From assembly GCA_024404025.1 (NCBI GenBank), contig JAKSQP010000001.1, positions 62,001 to 126,000 on the forward strand: a DNA stretch of 64,000 nucleotides. The letters run 5' to 3'. The number at the start of each line of letters is the position of its first letter. Within the stretch, counting starts at the first letter, position 1. This DNA is from Clostridia bacterium. GTDB lineage: Bacteria; Bacillota; Clostridia; Oscillospirales; Acutalibacteraceae. The position numbers and the translations under genes are program-made. Positions 25,764 to 35,100 of this stretch are shown here, piece by piece. The notes below the pieces were generated by a model. It did not search any database. It saw only the letters and a program-made list of their open reading frames with translations, and was not told where the DNA came from.

Positions 25764-26199
25764 GGCGCTCGGTTCGACTCTCTCTTTCCGCAAAAGAAAA
25801 AAGCACAAGCAGATTTCTGCTTGTGCTTTTTTGGCGGAGAAGGAGAGACTCGAAATGCCCCTCAGAAATATAGTCGCATTGCTCGCTTGGAGCACTTCGC
25901 ACTGCTCCTTATTTCTTCACCTCACCGCCTCGCTTCATCTGCCGCAGGCAGCGCTTCGTCGGTTCGCCCCGCGCCGTCCCGGCGCTCGGTTCGACTCTCT
26001 CTTTCCGCAAAAGAAAAAAGCACAAGCAGATTTCTGCTTGTGCTTTTTTGGCGGAGAAGGAGAGACTCGAAATGCCCCTCAGAAATATAGTCGCATTGCT
26101 CGCTTGGAGCACTTCGCACTGCTCCTTATTTCTTCACCTCACCGCCTCGCTTCATCTGCCGCAGGCAGCGCTTCGTCGGTTCGCCCCGCGCCGGTCCCC
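25764..26199. repeat. Two identical 217-bp tandem repeats with tRNA-Ser 3'-end and terminator
   Basis: Unit 1 (25764-25980) and unit 2 (25981-26197) are identical by eye; a partial third copy (from about 26200) runs into the complete tRNA-Ser(GCT) gene. Each unit holds, on the minus strand, an intrinsic terminator (stem AAGCACAAGCAG / CTGCTTGTGCTT) directly next to about 27 bases equal to the 3' acceptor and T-arm of that tRNA, and then diverges into unrelated sequence rich in short hairpins. Stop-free ORFs through the block are by-products of the repeats. Confidence 0.9.
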
Positions 26200-26234
26200 G
26201 TCGCTCGGTTAGGTTTCTCCTTGCCGCAAAAATA

Positions 26235-26268
26235 AAAAAGCACAAGCAAATTTCTGCTTGTGCTTTTT
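26235..26268 (-). terminator. Terminator of the tRNA-Ser pair
   Basis: Arms AAGCACAAGCA and TGCTTGTGCTT flank a 7-base loop, with a T run on the minus strand. It lies directly after the tRNA CCA end; its copies recur in the two 217-bp repeats. Confidence 0.85.
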
Positions 26269-26359
26269 TGGCGGAGAAGGAGAGACTCGAACTCTCGCGC
26301 CGGTTACCCGACCTACGCCCTTAGCAGGGGCGCCTCGTCACCAACTTGAGTACTTCTCC
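26269..26359 (-). tRNA. tRNA-Ser (GCT)
   Basis: Class II tRNA with a long variable arm; acceptor GGAGAAG with CTTCTCC, anticodon GCT in the loop CTGCTAA, encoded CCA. Confidence 0.93.
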
Positions 26360-26408
26360 ATGATGGCAGCGTTAATGCTTTTATATGAAATTTGAACTGA
26401 ACACGAAA

Positions 26409-26498
26409 TGGCGGAGAGAGTGGGATTCGAACCCACGGTACCCAGGGGGTACGACGGTTTTCAAGACCGTTCCGTTATGACCACTTCGGTATCTCTCC
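26409..26498 (-). tRNA. tRNA-Ser (TGA)
   Basis: Acceptor GGAGAGA with TCTCTCC, anticodon loop CTTGAAA with TGA, long variable arm (GTACCCCCTGGGTAC), encoded CCA. Confidence 0.93.
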
Positions 26499-26512
26499 GT
26501 AAATGCTTAAAC

Positions 26513-26541
26513 ATCTTATCATATCAACACGGATATGTCAA
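26513..26541 (-). promoter_or_regulatory. Promoter of the tRNA-Ser pair
   Basis: On the minus strand TTGACA (26541-26536) and TAAGAT (26518-26513) with a 17-base spacer, 15 bases before the tRNA 5' end. Confidence 0.75.
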
Positions 26542-26710
26542 GACTTTATTTGAAAAATTTCAAAGCATTTTGTTGCCTTTTTTATTGAAAAATCTGACGC
26601 TTTGTTCTGATATTCTACGGAAAACGATGCCGTTCCGAACAAAATCCAAGGCTTATTCCGAAAAATTATGCGCAGCCGCTTGACATTTCCGCCAGAATAT
26701 GATATTCTCT

Positions 26711-26744
26711 ATTTGCAAATAAACAAATTTGTTTATTTGCAAAT
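26711..26744. repeat. 34-bp perfect palindrome
   Basis: The whole stretch from 26711 to 26744 equals its own reverse complement. It starts ATTTGCAAATAAAC and its centre is AAATTT. It is A/T-rich, lacks a terminator T tract in a useful position, and lies within an 840-bp non-coding gap. Confidence 0.9.
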
Positions 26745-26805
26745 ATTGCTCACGCTTTCCTCTTACCGTTTGGGGCTTTGGCGGAATTTTCGATCGCCTT
26801 TTAAA

Positions 26806-26953
26806 CTGAACTTCTGTGGCTAAATTTCATTTGCTTCATGAGCTGAACTTCTGTGGCTAAATTTCATTTGCTTCATTAGCAGAACTTTTGTCGACAAATT
26901 CCATTTGTTTCATGAACAGAACATTTATTGGCAAATATATTTGTTTTTTGATT
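26806..26953. repeat. Four tandem, decaying 37-bp repeats
   Basis: Copies begin at about 26806, 26843, 26880 and 26917. Copies 1 and 2 agree except at the end (CTGAACTTCTGTGGC then TAAATTTCATTTGCTTCAT); copies 3 and 4 diverge step by step (CAGAACTTTTGTCGAC, CAGAACATTTATTGGC). There are no spacers, so this is not a CRISPR array. It starts 62 bases after the palindrome. Confidence 0.85.
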
Positions 26954-27052
26954 TCAGCCTTTGACGGTGCGGATTTCGGATATTTTTTAAGCTATTTTAA
27001 TTATTTCATTTCTTTGATCCCGCAAATTATTGAAATTATTTGAATTCAAATA

Positions 27053-27267
27053 TGTAAAGCTGAATAACTTTACACATAGTCTTCTTTTCGAGCATTATGA
27101 ATTCCCGGATTTTTATAAAGATTCTGTAATGTAATTTTGCTGTTGATTTAAATAAAACCGTTGATATTATTGGAATTCGGAATATATATATTAATTCTCT
27201 TACTCTTTAATCTTATTTGATTTTACGACTATATATGTTCTTTGTAAGGTATAATAACTTTACAAAG
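27053..27267 (+). promoter_or_regulatory. Two inverted-repeat operator candidates upstream of the XRE gene
   Basis: Site 1: TGTAAAG (27053-27059) and CTTTACA (27068-27074), 8 bases apart. Site 2: TTTGTAAG (27241-27248) and CTTTACAAA (27258-27266), flanking a TATAAT at 27250-27255. Both right halves share the 12 bases AATAACTTTACA. A repressor on site 2 would cover the -10 box of the regulator/fucosidase operon; no good -35 box is seen. Confidence 0.55.
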
Positions 27268-27340
27268 ATATGGTTTATATTTAAAAAAATTTCGCTTTAA
27301 ATATTTATATTACAATAATAAATTGGAAAGGAGGGGTTTG

Positions 27341-27718
27341 ATGTATGCTCCGTCACCGTTCGGAGTGATGCTCAAAGAAATGCGTGAGCAGCTCGGCTTA
27401 TCGCAGGATGAGCTTGCTGAAGTGCTTAACAAAACAGCTCAATATATCAGCAACATGGAAAAGGGCAAAAACAAATCTCCTCCGGATGATTCCGATATTC
27501 AGAAGCTCATTTCCCGCCTTGAGCTTGATTCCGAAAATTCGGAAAAATTCAGAATGCTCGCTTATGCGGACAGAGGTATGCTTCCTCCCGAACTTTTCAA
27601 TTATGTTTCCGGATGCCCTCCGCTTATCGGAGTTATCAGATCTGCAATGAAAAACAATGTTTCTCCCGAATACTGGGTGAAAGTTCTTAATTCGATCGTG
27701 AAAGGAAGAACGATATGA
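27341..27718 (+). CDS. XRE-family helix-turn-helix regulator
   Basis: 125 residues from ATG at 27341, with AAAGGAGG in front; a TTG at 27323 would begin before that site. Residues 8-60 are an XRE helix-turn-helix (LSQDELAEVLNKTAQYISNM as the core), followed by a short helical tail. It resembles the small phage- or toxin-antitoxin-type regulators. Its last codon overlaps the ATG of the fucosidase (ATGA), so regulator and enzyme are made together. Inverted repeats upstream suggest it controls its own promoter. Confidence 0.85.
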   Translation: MYAPSPFGVMLKEMREQLGLSQDELAEVLNKTAQYISNMEKGKNKSPPDDSDIQKLISRLELDSENSEKFRMLAYADRGMLPPELFNYVSGCPPLIGVIRSAMKNNVSPEYWVKVLNSIVKGRTI

Positions 27719-29139
27719 AGAAAAATATTCCCGAATATGTCAAATATGCCGCAAGCATAGTTCCGAGCGAACGCCAGCTCAAATGGCATGAGATGGAATT
27801 CTACGCTTTTATGCACTACGGAATGAACACATATACGAATTCCGAATGGGGCAGCGGAAACGAGGATCCGGAGCTTTTTGCTCCCGAAAAGCTTGATTGC
27901 CGCCAGTGGGCGAAGCTCTGCAAGCTTTCGGGAATGAAAGGACTTATTCTGACTGCGAAGCATCATGACGGATTCTGCCTATGGCAGACGAAATATACCG
28001 ACCATTCTGTTGCATCGAGCAAATGGAAGGACGGAAAGGGCGATGTTGTTGCCGAATGTGCCGCTGCGTGCAAAGAATTCGGAATCAAATTCGGGATTTA
28101 TGTTTCTCCGTGGGACAGACACGAGCCGACTTACGGTTCAGGCGAAGCGTATAATGAATTTTTCAGAAATCAGCTTCGTGAACTTCTCACGAATTACGGC
28201 GACCTTTTCTGCGTGTGGTTTGACGGAGCCTGCGGAGAAGGCAAAAACGGCAGAAAGCAGGAATATGATTGGGAGAGCTACTATGCTCTTATTCGAGAGC
28301 TTCAGCCGGAAGCCGTTATAAGTATATGCGGCCCCGATGTCCGCTGGTGCGGAAACGAAGCGGGGGTATGCCGCAAGAGCGAGTGGAATGTTGTTCCGTA
28401 TTATCATTCAAGGCACGAGCTGATTGCTGCAGAGAGCCAGCAGGATGTTTCAAAGCCTCCCAAAACGGTAAATCCGACTGCTCTTGACCTCGGCAGCAGA
28501 AAAGCAATCAGAAAATGCAATAAGCTTATATGGTATCCTTCGGAGGTCGATGTTTCCCTCAGAAAAGGATGGTTCTATCATCCCGACGATGATTATAATA
28601 TAAAGCCGCTTACAAAAATAATGCAGATTTATTATAATTCCGTCGGCGCAAATGCCAGCCTTCTGCTTAATATTCCTCCGATGCCGGAGGGAAGGATCCA
28701 CGAAAAAGATGTTGAAACTCTTCTTTCGGTTGGCGCACAGCTTGAAATCGACTTCAACGAAAACCTTGCCGAAGGTTCTGTAATCACGGATAACAGACAT
28801 CTTGACGAAAAGCATACCGGCCAGATGGCGCTCAGCAATGATCCCGATGAATACTGGCATTCGGGCGATGATCCCGAAGGCTCCGAGCTGATTCTCGACC
28901 TCGGCGATGAATATGACATTGATAAAATAGTTCTCGGCGAACATATCAGAACGGGTCAGCAGATAGAGAAATTCACTCTGTATGCAAAAATCGACGGCAA
29001 GTGGAAAAAACTCGCCGCCGAAACAGTAATAGGTTATAAGAGAATCTGCCGTTTTGATGAGATCAGGGTCAGATATTTCAAGCTTGTTATCAACGAAGCA
29101 AGATGCTTTGCGACTATCAGCAAGTTTGAGGCATATTGA
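27715..29139 (+). CDS. Alpha-L-fucosidase, GH29
   Basis: 474 residues, no signal peptide, so intracellular. The GH29 barrel has FYAFMHYGMNTYTNSEWG near 30-47, LTAKHHDGFCLWQ near 81-93, and the nucleophile Asp near residue 170 in VWFDGACGEG. About 130 C-terminal residues form an F5/8-type (discoidin) beta-sandwich that often binds galactose-containing glycans. It removes alpha-fucose from host mucin or milk-type glycans after import. Translation is coupled to the XRE gene; the stop directly abuts that of the convergent ArsC-like gene. The acid/base Glu cannot be assigned by eye. Confidence 0.9.
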   Translation: MKKNIPEYVKYAASIVPSERQLKWHEMEFYAFMHYGMNTYTNSEWGSGNEDPELFAPEKLDCRQWAKLCKLSGMKGLILTAKHHDGFCLWQTKYTDHSVASSKWKDGKGDVVAECAAACKEFGIKFGIYVSPWDRHEPTYGSGEAYNEFFRNQLRELLTNYGDLFCVWFDGACGEGKNGRKQEYDWESYYALIRELQPEAVISICGPDVRWCGNEAGVCRKSEWNVVPYYHSRHELIAAESQQDVSKPPKTVNPTALDLGSRKAIRKCNKLIWYPSEVDVSLRKGWFYHPDDDYNIKPLTKIMQIYYNSVGANASLLLNIPPMPEGRIHEKDVETLLSVGAQLEIDFNENLAEGSVITDNRHLDEKHTGQMALSNDPDEYWHSGDDPEGSELILDLGDEYDIDKIVLGEHIRTGQQIEKFTLYAKIDGKWKKLAAETVIGYKRICRFDEIRVRYFKLVINEARCFATISKFEAY

Positions 29140-29481
29140 TTATTCCCATGTTTTCCATATATCGGGGCAATACCCGACAGTAGCAAGCTTGCCGTTGCGG
29201 ACTATGGGAGTTTTGAAAAGCGCGGGGTCTTCAAGCAGCTTTTCCTCAACTGCTTCCTTATTTGCCAGATACTTTATGAAATTTTTCTCGTATGCTTTTG
29301 ATTTTTCATCAATGAGCTCTTCCATAGATCCGACGGCGGCCTTGACGCTGCTGTATTCGCCCCTGCTCAATCCCTTTTGAGTAAGGTCGATGAATTGAAA
29401 CTTAATGTTTCTTTCTTTGAAATATCTTTGAGCCTTTTTGGTATCAAAGCATTTGTTGGTTCCGAAAATCTGAATGTTCAT
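29140..29481 (-). CDS. ArsC/Spx-family small thioredoxin-fold protein
   Basis: 113 residues with the ArsC/YffB fold: NIQIFGTNKCFDTKKAQRYF, one Cys at residue 11, and late LFKTPIVRNGKLATVGY, where the Pro is the cis-Pro of the fold. Arsenate reductases need extra Arg residues and partners that are not evident, and Spx needs a CxxC. The cellular role is therefore open; Clostridia often carry it as a redox protein. AAAGGA lies 8 bases before the ATG. It is divergent from the CCA enzyme gene. Confidence 0.8.
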   Translation of the reverse strand: MNIQIFGTNKCFDTKKAQRYFKERNIKFQFIDLTQKGLSRGEYSSVKAAVGSMEELIDEKSKAYEKNFIKYLANKEAVEEKLLEDPALFKTPIVRNGKLATVGYCPDIWKTWE

Positions 29482-29516
29482 GCAGACAATTCCTTTACTA
29501 TAATGATATATACATT

Positions 29517-30872
29517 ATGATTAAAATACCTTCTCAAGTCAATAGGGCGTTGAAAATTCTATATGATAACGGTTATTCTGCCTATGTTGTGGGCGGAGCG
29601 GTGCGTGATGCCTTCATGGGCAGGAGCGCCGATGACTGGGATATAACAACCTCCGCTTTGCCGCAGGAGATCCTGAAAGCGTTTAACGGTTTCCGTGTGA
29701 TCGAAACGGGGATAAAGCACGGAACGGTAACGGCAATTGTTGAAGGAATGAGCATTGAAATCACAACTTACCGTGTTGACGGCGGATATTCTGACAACCG
29801 CCATCCCGATTCTGTCAGATTTACCGGCAGAATCGAAGAAGATCTTATGCGCAGGGATTTTACAATGAACGCCGTTGCAGTTTCACCGGGCGGCGAAACG
29901 GTTGATCCTTTCGGCGGCAGAGACGACATTGAAAAAAGACTTATAAGATGTGTGGGAGAACCCGAAAAACGCTTCAAAGAGGATGCTTTGCGCATTCTCC
30001 GTGCCCTACGTTTTTCGTCTGTTCTGAATTTTAAAATAGAAGAAAATACCGCAGAAAGTATACACAAATGCAGGGAATTGCTTAAGAATGTGTCCTGCGA
30101 ACGCATTTTTGCAGAACTTTGCAAGCTTCTTTGCGGGCAGGCTGCGGAGCGGATTCTGACTGATTTTTCGGATGTGATTTTTGCTGTTCTGCCGGAACTT
30201 GAGCCGATGAAAAACTGCGGACAAAAAAACCCTTATCATATATATGATGTATGGATTCATACGGTCAGATCGGTTGCTGCCGTTGCTCCCGAAAGGGAAC
30301 TTCGGCTTGCGATGCTGTTCCATGATTCCGGCAAACCGAAAACAAAATTCACCGATGAAAACGGCATTGATCATTTTTATGACCACGCAAAAGTCAGCCG
30401 TGAAATTGCGGAAAAATCACTTGCACGGATGAAGACATCAAACAAGCTTCGTGAAACTGTTTCCGGGCTCGTGGAATATCATGACTTCTGTCCGCACAAG
30501 ATAAGTAAAAAGACTTACCGGCGTTATATCGCTTTGCTCGGAGCAGACACGGTCAGGTCACTTTTTGAAATCCGCAGAGCCGATTCTGCGGCGCACGCAC
30601 CTTTTGTTTATGAGCAGACTTTAAAAGAAAACATCACGGGTCTGAAAATCCTTGAAGAGATTGAAAAAGAGGATTCGTGTTTCAGCATAAAAGATTTAAA
30701 AATCAACGGTAAAGATCTTGAAAAATCAGGCATTGAGCCTTCTCCGCTGATGGGAGAAGTGCTTGAAAGGCTGCTTGACGAAGTAATGGATGACAAAACA
30801 GAAAACGAAAAAGAAGCTCTTTTGAAAAGGGCTTCGGAGTTGGCGAAAGGAGCCGGAAATGGAAATAGTTGA
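29517..30872 (+). CDS. cca: CCA-adding enzyme / tRNA nucleotidyltransferase with HD domain
   Basis: 451 residues. The class II nucleotidyltransferase head contains YVVGGAVRDAFMGRSADDWD (near 21-40) and RRDFTMNAVAV near 112, typical for tRNA CCA-adding enzymes. A metal-dependent HD domain follows (LFHDSGKPKTKF near 264-275; DHAKVSREIAEK). It builds or repairs tRNA 3' CCA ends in the cytoplasm. There is no ribosome site, and a TATAAT at 29499-29504 ends only 12 bases before the ATG, so the mRNA may be leaderless. The FemAB gene overlaps its end by 14 bases. Confidence 0.9.
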   Translation: MIKIPSQVNRALKILYDNGYSAYVVGGAVRDAFMGRSADDWDITTSALPQEILKAFNGFRVIETGIKHGTVTAIVEGMSIEITTYRVDGGYSDNRHPDSVRFTGRIEEDLMRRDFTMNAVAVSPGGETVDPFGGRDDIEKRLIRCVGEPEKRFKEDALRILRALRFSSVLNFKIEENTAESIHKCRELLKNVSCERIFAELCKLLCGQAAERILTDFSDVIFAVLPELEPMKNCGQKNPYHIYDVWIHTVRSVAAVAPERELRLAMLFHDSGKPKTKFTDENGIDHFYDHAKVSREIAEKSLARMKTSNKLRETVSGLVEYHDFCPHKISKKTYRRYIALLGADTVRSLFEIRRADSAAHAPFVYEQTLKENITGLKILEEIEKEDSCFSIKDLKINGKDLEKSGIEPSPLMGEVLERLLDEVMDDKTENEKEALLKRASELAKGAGNGNS

Positions 30873-31908
30873 TATTAAAAATGCGGCAGAGTTTGATGCC
30901 TTTGTTGCGTCGCATCCCAAAGGACACATGATGCAGAGCTCCGCATGGGGAAAAGTAAAAAAAGAATGGGAATGGAAAGGCTTCATTTCGAGAGATTCCG
31001 AAGGAAAAATAAAAGGTACCTGCGCCGTTCTGTTCAGAAAAATGCCGGTCGTTCCGTGGAAAATGATGTATGCTCCGAGAGGACCGGTCTGCGATCTTGC
31101 GGATAAGGAAACCGTAACGGAGCTGCTTCTCGGCGCAAAAGAATACGGCGCCCTGAACGGAGCGTATGCTTTTACGATTGATACGGATGCACTTATAACA
31201 AATACCGATTACACGGATCTTCTGCGTTCGCTCGGCTTTGCTTTCAAGGACAATGCGCTCGAATATAACACAATTCAGTCAAGGTATATCTTCCGCCTTG
31301 CTCTCAACGGAGAGAACGACGAGGAGGCAATGGCGCTTATCCATCCTAAAGCGAGAAACTGCGTGCGCAGAGCCATTAAAGAGGGCGTTGAAATAGTTGA
31401 AAAAGGTCCCGAATCGGTTGAGGAATTCCATAAAATCATGCTTATAACCGGCGAAAGAGATAATTTCGCAACAAGAGGGCCGGATTATTTCAAGCGTGTT
31501 ATGGACGCATTCGGCGATAATGCAAGAATATGTTTTGCTTATTATAACGGTGAAGCCATCGGCTGCACTCTTCATGTTCAATATGGCGACAAGGTCTGGT
31601 GGCTTTACGGCGCAAGCTCAAATGAACATCGTGACCTTCAGCCGAATTATCTTCTCCAGTGGGAAGCGATAAAGTGGACGATTTCAAGGGGATGCAGGTG
31701 GTATGACCTTCGCGGCGGCTATCCCGATGAAAACAATCCTCTTCACGGAATTTTTATTTTCAAAAAGAAATTCTGCCGTGATTATATGGAATTCATGGGA
31801 GAGGCTGATCTTATTATAAGCAAAACCGGATTTGCTGCAGTCAACGCTGCGCAGAAATTTATGAAAAAGACCAAAGGCATCCGTGCAAAAATCATTAACG
31901 GAAGATAA
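30859..31908 (+). CDS. FemAB/FemX-type peptidoglycan aminoacyltransferase
   Basis: 349 residues of the FemAB fold with two GNAT-like halves: KGHMMQSSAWGKVKKEWEWK near residues 21-40, YAPRGPVCD near 71-79, and SNEHRDLQPNYLLQWEAIKW near 254-274. The late YDLRGGYPDENNPLHGIF segment is typical. It uses aminoacyl-tRNA to build the peptide bridge of peptidoglycan. Its start lies inside the cca gene, with AAAGGAG in that gene; the coupling of a tRNA end-processing enzyme with a tRNA-dependent wall enzyme is sensible but may be chance. Confidence 0.85.
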   Translation: MEIVDIKNAAEFDAFVASHPKGHMMQSSAWGKVKKEWEWKGFISRDSEGKIKGTCAVLFRKMPVVPWKMMYAPRGPVCDLADKETVTELLLGAKEYGALNGAYAFTIDTDALITNTDYTDLLRSLGFAFKDNALEYNTIQSRYIFRLALNGENDEEAMALIHPKARNCVRRAIKEGVEIVEKGPESVEEFHKIMLITGERDNFATRGPDYFKRVMDAFGDNARICFAYYNGEAIGCTLHVQYGDKVWWLYGASSNEHRDLQPNYLLQWEAIKWTISRGCRWYDLRGGYPDENNPLHGIFIFKKKFCRDYMEFMGEADLIISKTGFAAVNAAQKFMKKTKGIRAKIINGR

Positions 31909-31956
31909 CTCCGTGGGTAATTGTGATTTGCCCGTTTCATCCTCCATATTAGCTAT

Positions 31957-31992
31957 GAAGCAGTCAGAACACGTGTTTGTTCCGGCTGCTTC
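31957..31992 (+). terminator. Possible terminator after the FemAB gene
   Basis: GAAGCAG/CTGCTTC and inner GAACA/TGTTC arms form an interrupted stem, but the following T tract is poor. Confidence 0.4.
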
Positions 31993-32086
31993 GTGCTGTT
32001 TAATTCTAAATGGAAATTAAAATGCGGAAAACCGTCTTTTTTACGAAAAAAATGCGCATTTATATAAAGAAATTTCACAAAAGGAC

Positions 32087-32115
32087 TTGCATTTTCATGC
32101 TTTGTATGTTAGAAT
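32087..32115 (+). promoter_or_regulatory. Promoter of the large surface protein
   Basis: TTGCAT at 32087-32092 and TAGAAT at 32110-32115 with 17 bases between. The leader then forms a small hairpin (AGGTGT/ACACCT, 32131-32150) 12 bases before AAGGAGG. Confidence 0.55.
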
Positions 32116-32173
32116 AAGCCGTATTTATATAGGTGTTTTTATGGACACCTGAGGCAAATAAGGAGGAAAACAC

Positions 32174-35100
32174 ATGAAACTCATGAAAAAAGCTCTTGCG
32201 ATGTTCCTTGCTGCTATTATGATTTTCTCAACAATGGCAGTTGGCGTAAGCGCAGCAGATGGAGATTCTGTCGAATTCAAGCTGAAATTCGTCAGATACG
32301 ATGAGGAAACATCAAAATGGGTTGAAACAACGAAAGTCAAACCCGGCGAAGAAGTCAGAGTCCGCGTTTATGTAGGCACTAACTATGATGCCAGTCACAG
32401 TAACCTTCTGTTGTTCTTCGATAAGGGATTCCTTGATTTCCAGCTTACCAAAAACGGAACAACAACTCAGGCTTCAAAACTGACTAAATATCTGAATCCC
32501 GATTATCCCTATGTAGCCGGATTCAGAGTTGGCGAGTTTGAAACCTATGAGGATAACTTTACTCTTCAGGATGCGTTTGAACTTTACGAATATGTCGATG
32601 ATAATACCGCGAAGAGTTACGGCTTTGAAAGCATAGCAGATATGGCTGGCAAGTGCGGATTCATCACAGCCGGCTTTTCCGTTGACGAAGAAGTTGATCC
32701 GGCTCCGTTCGATTCATCCAAATATCTTTTTGAACTTCCTTTCGAGGTTAATGACAATGAATATGTCAGAAATGCAATTTCTGCAACTTCATATATTCCT
32801 CTTGATTTCGTTTGCACAATAGACAAGGATGGAAACTATACCGATATTTTCAAAATTGAAAACGGCGTAACCAAGTCGATGAAGATGTTCGATGAAGATC
32901 CTACTCTTTCGACAACGCCCGCAACAATTTCAATTAACAGCTCGGTAACATTTGATCCTAACGGCGGCGCATTTGATGAAGGCGTTACAAATACCGTATC
33001 CGGTCTTATCGACAGCGCTGTTCCGGCATTTTCGGCAGTTCCCGAACTTGCAAAGAATGCCTTCAAGGGTTGGTCAAAAACTCAGAATCAGCCTGCTGAG
33101 GCAGATGCAGATGAGGCAGCTATTGCTGAACTCGGTATCCTCAGCGCTCAGGATCTTGCAAATCTCAAGTACGGCTATGAAGATTTAACTCTCTATGCTG
33201 TATGGCAGAAGCTTCCCCCCGCTGATGTTAAATATGATGTTAACCTCTACTTTATGGGAACTGACGGCACCTACGGCAATCCCCAGACATCAGAGGCAAC
33301 CGGCAAAGACGGCCAGAAGATAGAATATACTCCCGAAGCTGTAACCGGATTTACTGTTGATGAGGAAGCAGGCAACCTTTCTGTTGACCTTGTTGACGAA
33401 CCCACAGCAGTAGCAAAGCAGAGTATTAATGTATATTATAAGAGAAACCAGCACGATGTAGTTTATAAGGACGAAAATGACGAAGTACTTAAAACGTTCG
33501 AAAATGTTTATTTCGGCGATGAGATCCCCTCGCTCGAAACTCCTTATGCTCCCACAGGTTATGATGTTTCATGGACATACGATCCTGCCGGAGTTACAAC
33601 GGTACCCGATAGCGATTTAACCATCAAAGCTTCTGTTACTCCCAAGACCTATGATTTCACATTCAGCGCAACTGATTCGGAAAAAGGTCTTGAAGGTAAA
33701 TTCGGCGATGACGCAGGCAAGGTAGTTCAGCTCACTTACGGCGCTGACATCACAGATCCCAGCAGCGAAATCACTCCTCCCGAAGGATATGAATTCGACA
33801 CATGGGCACCCGTTCTTCCCGAAAAGGTAACTGATGACGGAGCAAAAGAATTTGAAGCCCGTTATAAGGCTATTGATTATACTGTAACTTATAAAGTAAA
33901 CTATGCTGACGGTACTTCCGCAACTCTTACGGATCTCGGTCTTACCGGTAAGCACATAGGCGATAAGATCAACGTTGCTGCATTCCCCGTAAACGCAGGC
34001 AAGGAATACACAGGCTGGACATTCGACGGCGCAACTTATGCTCCCGCAGCAGAATTTGAAATGCCCGCAAAGAATGTTGAATTCGTTGCAACCGAAAGCA
34101 AGATTGAATATACTTACACATTCAATGCTGTAGTAGAAAATGTTTCAGGTAAGTTTGATGACGATGCAACAACCAAGACCGCAACTTATTACTATGGTGA
34201 TGTTCCCGCTCTTCCCGAAGAAGAAATAGTTCCTCCCACCGGATATCAGTTTGATGGTTGGAGCGAAGAGCTTCCCGACACCGTAACCGAGAGCAAGACC
34301 TTCACCGCAAAGTATAAAGCAATAGATTATTCAATCACCTATGTTGTCAATAATGCTCCTGCCGGCGTAAGCGCTCCCGCAAAGGCGGAAGGCAAGCATT
34401 ATAATGACAAGGTTGTTATTGAAAGCCTTCCCACTGTTGGCGACGGATATGAAATCGACGGTTGGTATAACGGCGATGAAAAGGTTGAAGCAGGTTCTGA
34501 ATTCACAATGCCTGCAGATAATGTAACTCTTACCGCTGATGTTTCAACAAAGAAGTTTAAGATCAACTTTGATGCTGCCGGCGGCGAAGCTGTTGAATCA
34601 CTTGAAGTTGAATTCGGAAAGCCCGTTGAAAACCTTCCCGTAACAACAAAGGATGATTATGATTTCGCAGGTTGGGTAGATGGCGCACGCACACCTGTTG
34701 AATCGATTGATTCAATGCCCGCAAACGATATTTATCTTACAGCGCAGTGGACAAGAAAAGAATATAAGATCACTTATAAATACGGACAGAATGTTCCCGA
34801 AGGAGCACCCGCAGTTCCCGCAGAAAGCAAATCAGTCTCCGGCGAAACAATAATCGTTGCAGGCAAAGCTTCACTTGCAGGCTGGGAATTCGATGGTTGG
34901 AAATATAACGGCGTAGTTGTTACAACATTCGAAATGCCCAAGGAAAATGTTGAGCTTATCGGTGAATGGAGAAGAAAGGGCGGCAACGTTAACTTCTATC
35001 TTGCAAAGAATGAAGACGGAACACCCGCAGGCGAGCCTTACGACACACAGTGGGTTGACGAAGGCGAAACAATTTCACTTCCCGAAAATGATCCAACCAG

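Noticed and set aside
25747..26235. Open frames of 60-160 codons through the tandem repeats (for example 25747-26235)
   Set aside because: They repeat with the 217-bp unit, exist on both strands, and lack ribosome sites; the stop-free reading is a by-product of the repeats.
26806..26953. CRISPR array
   Set aside because: The 37-bp copies are contiguous with no spacers, decay in similarity, and no cas gene is present.
29140..29481. Arsenate reductase with an ars operon
   Set aside because: No arsR, arsB or acr3 is nearby, and one Cys alone does not prove arsenate reduction.
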